Below are positions 62,201 through 64,000 of a stretch of DNA of 64,000 nucleotides, one piece after another. The stretch's first letter is position 1; the number at the start of each line of letters is the position of its first letter. The notes beneath the pieces are model-generated. The model saw only the letters and a list, made by a program, of their open reading frames with translations, was not told the DNA's origin and made no database searches. The DNA is taken from positions 124,001 through 188,000 of the forward strand of contig NZ_PVEO01000006.1 in NCBI RefSeq assembly GCF_002973595.1, given 5' to 3'. This DNA is from Jejuia pallidilutea (GTDB taxonomy: Bacteria; Bacteroidota; Bacteroidia; Flavobacteriales; Flavobacteriaceae). The position numbers and the translations under genes are program-made.

Positions 62201-64000
62201 TAACAACACAACCTATAATAAGTCAAGAATTGTGTCAAGGAACCACACCTCAAGATTTAGAAGTTCAAGTCACTGGTGGGTTGGGAACAAATTACACATT
62301 TCAATGGTACAGTAATACAGCCAATGCAAATACTGGTGGGACTATAATTGCAGGAGCAACTAACGCCACTTTCACACCTCCAACCACTGCGGTTGGCACC
62401 TTATATTACTATGCTGAAATTACACAACCTGACCCTGGATGTAGCGTTGTTAGTAATGTCTCAGAAGTTATCATAAACCAAGCACCTACAATTACCAGTC
62501 AGCCAATTTCTGAAACTATTTGTTTTGGGGAATCATTCAATACACTATCTGTGGCATTTGCAAACGGTGTTGGTACACCAACATTTCAGTGGTATTCAAA
62601 TACTGTAAATGATACAACAACGGGCACACTCATTGCTGGTGAAACAGGGACTACATATACACCGCCTTCTGGAATAGTTGGTACTGTGTATTATTATGCA
62701 ATCATTACATTTTCATCTGGTGGTTGTACAGAGATTACCTCAATAATTTCTGAACAAACGGTTAATGAGACACCAAATATTAGCGATAAAACAGATATTA
62801 TTTGTAGTGGAACTACTTTTACCATAACACCAGATAGTACTGGAGGTGATACCGCACCAACGGGAACAACCTACACATGGACCAACCCCGTAATAAATCC
62901 TGTAGGGACTATTACTGGTGCTTCGCAAGAAACAACGCCACAAACATCCATAAGTCAAACACTAACTAATACTACAACAAATCCGTCAACAGTAACATAC
63001 ACAGTAACGCCTACTTTAGGGGCTTGTGTTGGATCTGATTTTCAAGTTGTAATTACTGTAAATCCTTCCATAAGTATCACATCCATTCAAACGAATAGTA
63101 ATTGTTATTTAGATAATGGTGGTGCTTTAGATATCACAATATCTGGTGGTGTGCCGTTTTCAACAGGGAATCTGTATCAAATTAATTGGACAGGGCCAAA
63201 TGGGTACACGAACACTTCAGAAGATATTTCAAACTTAGCACCAGGAGATTATACAGTGTCTATTTTAGATGATGGTGGTTGTCCGTTTTCTGAAACATTC
63301 ACCATTACTGAGCCTGATGAATTGATATTCAGTACCATTGATTTTGATCCAGAAACAATTTCTTGTTTCCAAGAAGATGATGGTAGTATCGGTATTAACG
63401 TTTCTGGTGGTACTGCGCCTTACACTTATAGCTGGACAAGAAATGGTACGCCATATAGTACAGATGAAGATTTAACTAATGTACCACCAGGAACTTATGA
63501 AATAACTGTTACTGATGCCAATAATTGTAATCCAATCATTCAAAGTTTTTCGGTAATTGAGCCTCCAGAATTACAAGCTACTTTAAATACTAAAGTTGAT
63601 GTTATTTGTTTTGGTGAAGCTACTGGAGAAATTAATGTCAATATCACAGGCGGCAGACCTTTTGAGACATCACCGGGAGTATTTGATTACACGTATAGTT
63701 GGACAGGGCCTAACGGCTTCACGAGTACAAATCGTAATTTGACGGGACTATTTGCCGGAACTTATAATGTAACGGTTACAGATCGCTCTAATTGTACAGA
63801 TACATTGGAAGTGATAATAGACCAAACAGACGAGATTATAATTGATATAACTGCCACGGAAATTGAATGTTATAATGATAATGATGCATCCATAACCATT
63901 GATACTATTTCTGGCGGAAATGCGCCGTATACTGTAGCTTGGAGTAATTTAGGCTCTGGGCTTGTTCAAAATAATTTATCACCTGGTACTTATGTGATTA
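59221..64000 (+). CDS. Giant PKD/SprB-repeat surface adhesin, N-terminal part
   Basis: An open frame of 1593 codons runs from ATG 59221 to the window edge. A signal peptide (MLKKLFLVALFSFVIIASLFA) comes first. Then follow several PKD domains (SWSFGDGETSTNANPSHVF near residue 170, YWDFGDGNTS near 470), Ig-like repeats of about 100 residues with QWYSNT (about 800-1180, four copies), a PKD-like TPTGTTYTWTNP unit, and SprB-like repeats from about residue 1280 (SGGTAPYTYSW, PPGTYEITVTDANNC). Such proteins are large gliding/adhesion proteins secreted by the type IX system. The C-terminal sorting domain should lie outside the window. Confidence 0.9.
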   Translation, partial: MLKKLFLVALFSFVIIASLFALNGIHPRANYFDRLALIILPPSASISGTTEVCLNSSPDPEITFTGSGGAAPYTFTYTINGGGNLTVSTTGSNNSVDLSVNTGTVGTFIYRLVSVEDNTGDTESATGTATITVNELPTVDFNFDNNAACSGTPVNFSPSATGNSPFTYSWSFGDGETSTNANPSHVFEAIGCGNQIFNVTLTVTDDNGCTASVTKPITVQQKPLLDFRDVDSPFDPFNNCGNNTTDPSYTINVGIDNVSPCISSYNVDWGDGSPVETGVTFPATHTYTQLGSFNMEITGIGTNCNNTVTYLIKNSSNPTGAIVNPGNTVNLCTPVDPIEFAIGSWATNPPDTNYQVDFGDGTIENYTQAQLEASSFFNATDPINSQDFPIPHTYTETSCPLSYTVILYIFTSCGQTNLTAGPIIILRRPEVAFEDPPTSCVNTPVLFENTSLDGYSNNCSINDGYYWDFGDGNTSTDRNPTHTYTTTGTFTVSLYAENSCGVTDTVTKDICIEADLNAAFTLDSNNGCSPLEVQTTNTTDLSESCGGVTYLWEVAYSSGFCSTGVAQWTFTNGTDETSANPSFEFISAGTYTLSLTTTNTCGSDTVSETIEVKQPPTVAIDAVADFCGTASINPIATVDNCAPATETVTYNWSFPGGTPATATTLNPGTIVYNTPGVYQISFSVTSSCGTTTDTEDFEVFQIPTLTNTDLTQTICSGTATAEVDLTSDISGTTFTWSASAAPGVTGFVANGTTSTIPVQTIFNANTTSEDVTYTITPSNSNCDGAPVNLVITVDPAPEFTSQPQDETICLNGTINQLSVSVNGPGTSSYQWYSNTVNDTATGTAIAGETNATYTPPNNPVGVTYYYVIASFTSGAGCDEIISNTARIEVVEGIQIDTNPIPTQSICFGGSFATDLAITHSGGTGTITYQWYSNTTNSNTGGTAIPGETGIRYTSPIFNTPGTFYYYVTVTANGSGCAPVTSEVAEISVVDDPIITTQPIISQELCQGTTPQDLEVQVTGGLGTNYTFQWYSNTANANTGGTIIAGATNATFTPPTTAVGTLYYYAEITQPDPGCSVVSNVSEVIINQAPTITSQPISETICFGESFNTLSVAFANGVGTPTFQWYSNTVNDTTTGTLIAGETGTTYTPPSGIVGTVYYYAIITFSSGGCTEITSIISEQTVNETPNISDKTDIICSGTTFTITPDSTGGDTAPTGTTYTWTNPVINPVGTITGASQETTPQTSISQTLTNTTTNPSTVTYTVTPTLGACVGSDFQVVITVNPSISITSIQTNSNCYLDNGGALDITISGGVPFSTGNLYQINWTGPNGYTNTSEDISNLAPGDYTVSILDDGGCPFSETFTITEPDELIFSTIDFDPETISCFQEDDGSIGINVSGGTAPYTYSWTRNGTPYSTDEDLTNVPPGTYEITVTDANNCNPIIQSFSVIEPPELQATLNTKVDVICFGEATGEINVNITGGRPFETSPGVFDYTYSWTGPNGFTSTNRNLTGLFAGTYNVTVTDRSNCTDTLEVIIDQTDEIIIDITATEIECYNDNDASITIDTISGGNAPYTVAWSNLGSGLVQNNLSPGTYVI

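Noticed and set aside
59448-62958. Several minus-strand and other-frame ORFs inside the giant adhesin
   Set aside because: They lie opposite a continuous plus-strand frame with clear PKD/SprB domains and have low-complexity sequences typical of antisense frames of repeat DNA.

Overview
The window looks like a chromosome segment of a marine or aquatic member of the Flavobacteriaceae (phylum Bacteroidota). Signs of this are the low GC content, promoters of the TTTG-N19-TAnnTTTG type, LytS/LytTR two-component pairs, a type IX secretion (T9SS) C-terminal sorting domain, PKD and SprB-like adhesin repeats, DUF2490, DUF6515 and CotH proteins, and a menaquinone pathway. No rRNA, tRNA, CRISPR array, intact insertion sequence or prophage was seen. 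All calls are by eye from the sequence; nothing was searched against a database.

Region 1 (1-5280): the 3' end of a multi-pass membrane protein, then an aldehyde dehydrogenase and a short-chain dehydrogenase on the minus strand, then a LytS-type kinase and LytTR regulator. Region 2 (5341-10563): the most interesting locus. It runs EF-hand protein, [4Fe-4S] ferredoxin, haem-b membrane protein, Tat-exported flavoprotein, EF-hand lipoprotein and CotH-kinase lipoprotein. Three upstream regions here carry the same two-half-site element (half-sites exactly 21 bp apart, a -7-like box exactly 33 bp further on). This makes a LytTR-controlled regulon with three promoters likely.

Region 3 (10602-16539): tesA-like esterase divergent from a YbbA/YbbP-type ABC exporter, a small membrane protein, a decayed 3' fragment of a second ybbP, and a GAF histidine kinase. 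Region 4 (16729-25007): outer-membrane barrel protein, then a TolC-MacA-MacB(ATPase)-MacB(permease) efflux operon ending in its own LytS/LytTR pair, then a DUF6515 protein. Region 5 (25008-27930) is accessory-looking: a lipoprotein of unknown function, a dispersed repeat shared with the tolC upstream region, and a 214-bp noncoding element with nested inverted repeats.

Region 6 (27931-43702) is mostly housekeeping: DUF2237, gcvT, an epimerase-like protein, pterin dehydratase, yebC, the minus-strand menaquinone genes menB, menA, menC and menE with interspersed genes, ung, holA, an HsdR-N nuclease-like protein, a glycosyltransferase and an OmpA lipoprotein. Region 7 (43703-51714) holds secreted and surface proteins (beta-helix protein, T9SS protein with 222-bp tandem repeats, alpha/beta hydrolase, retropepsin-like protease, triple CBM48 protein) plus a YrdC/Sua5-family gene. 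Region 8 (51859-64000): UvrD/PcrA helicase, an AsmA-like protein, a glutamate-synthase-like FMN enzyme, a patatin, and the first 1593 codons of a giant PKD/SprB-repeat adhesin running off the right edge.
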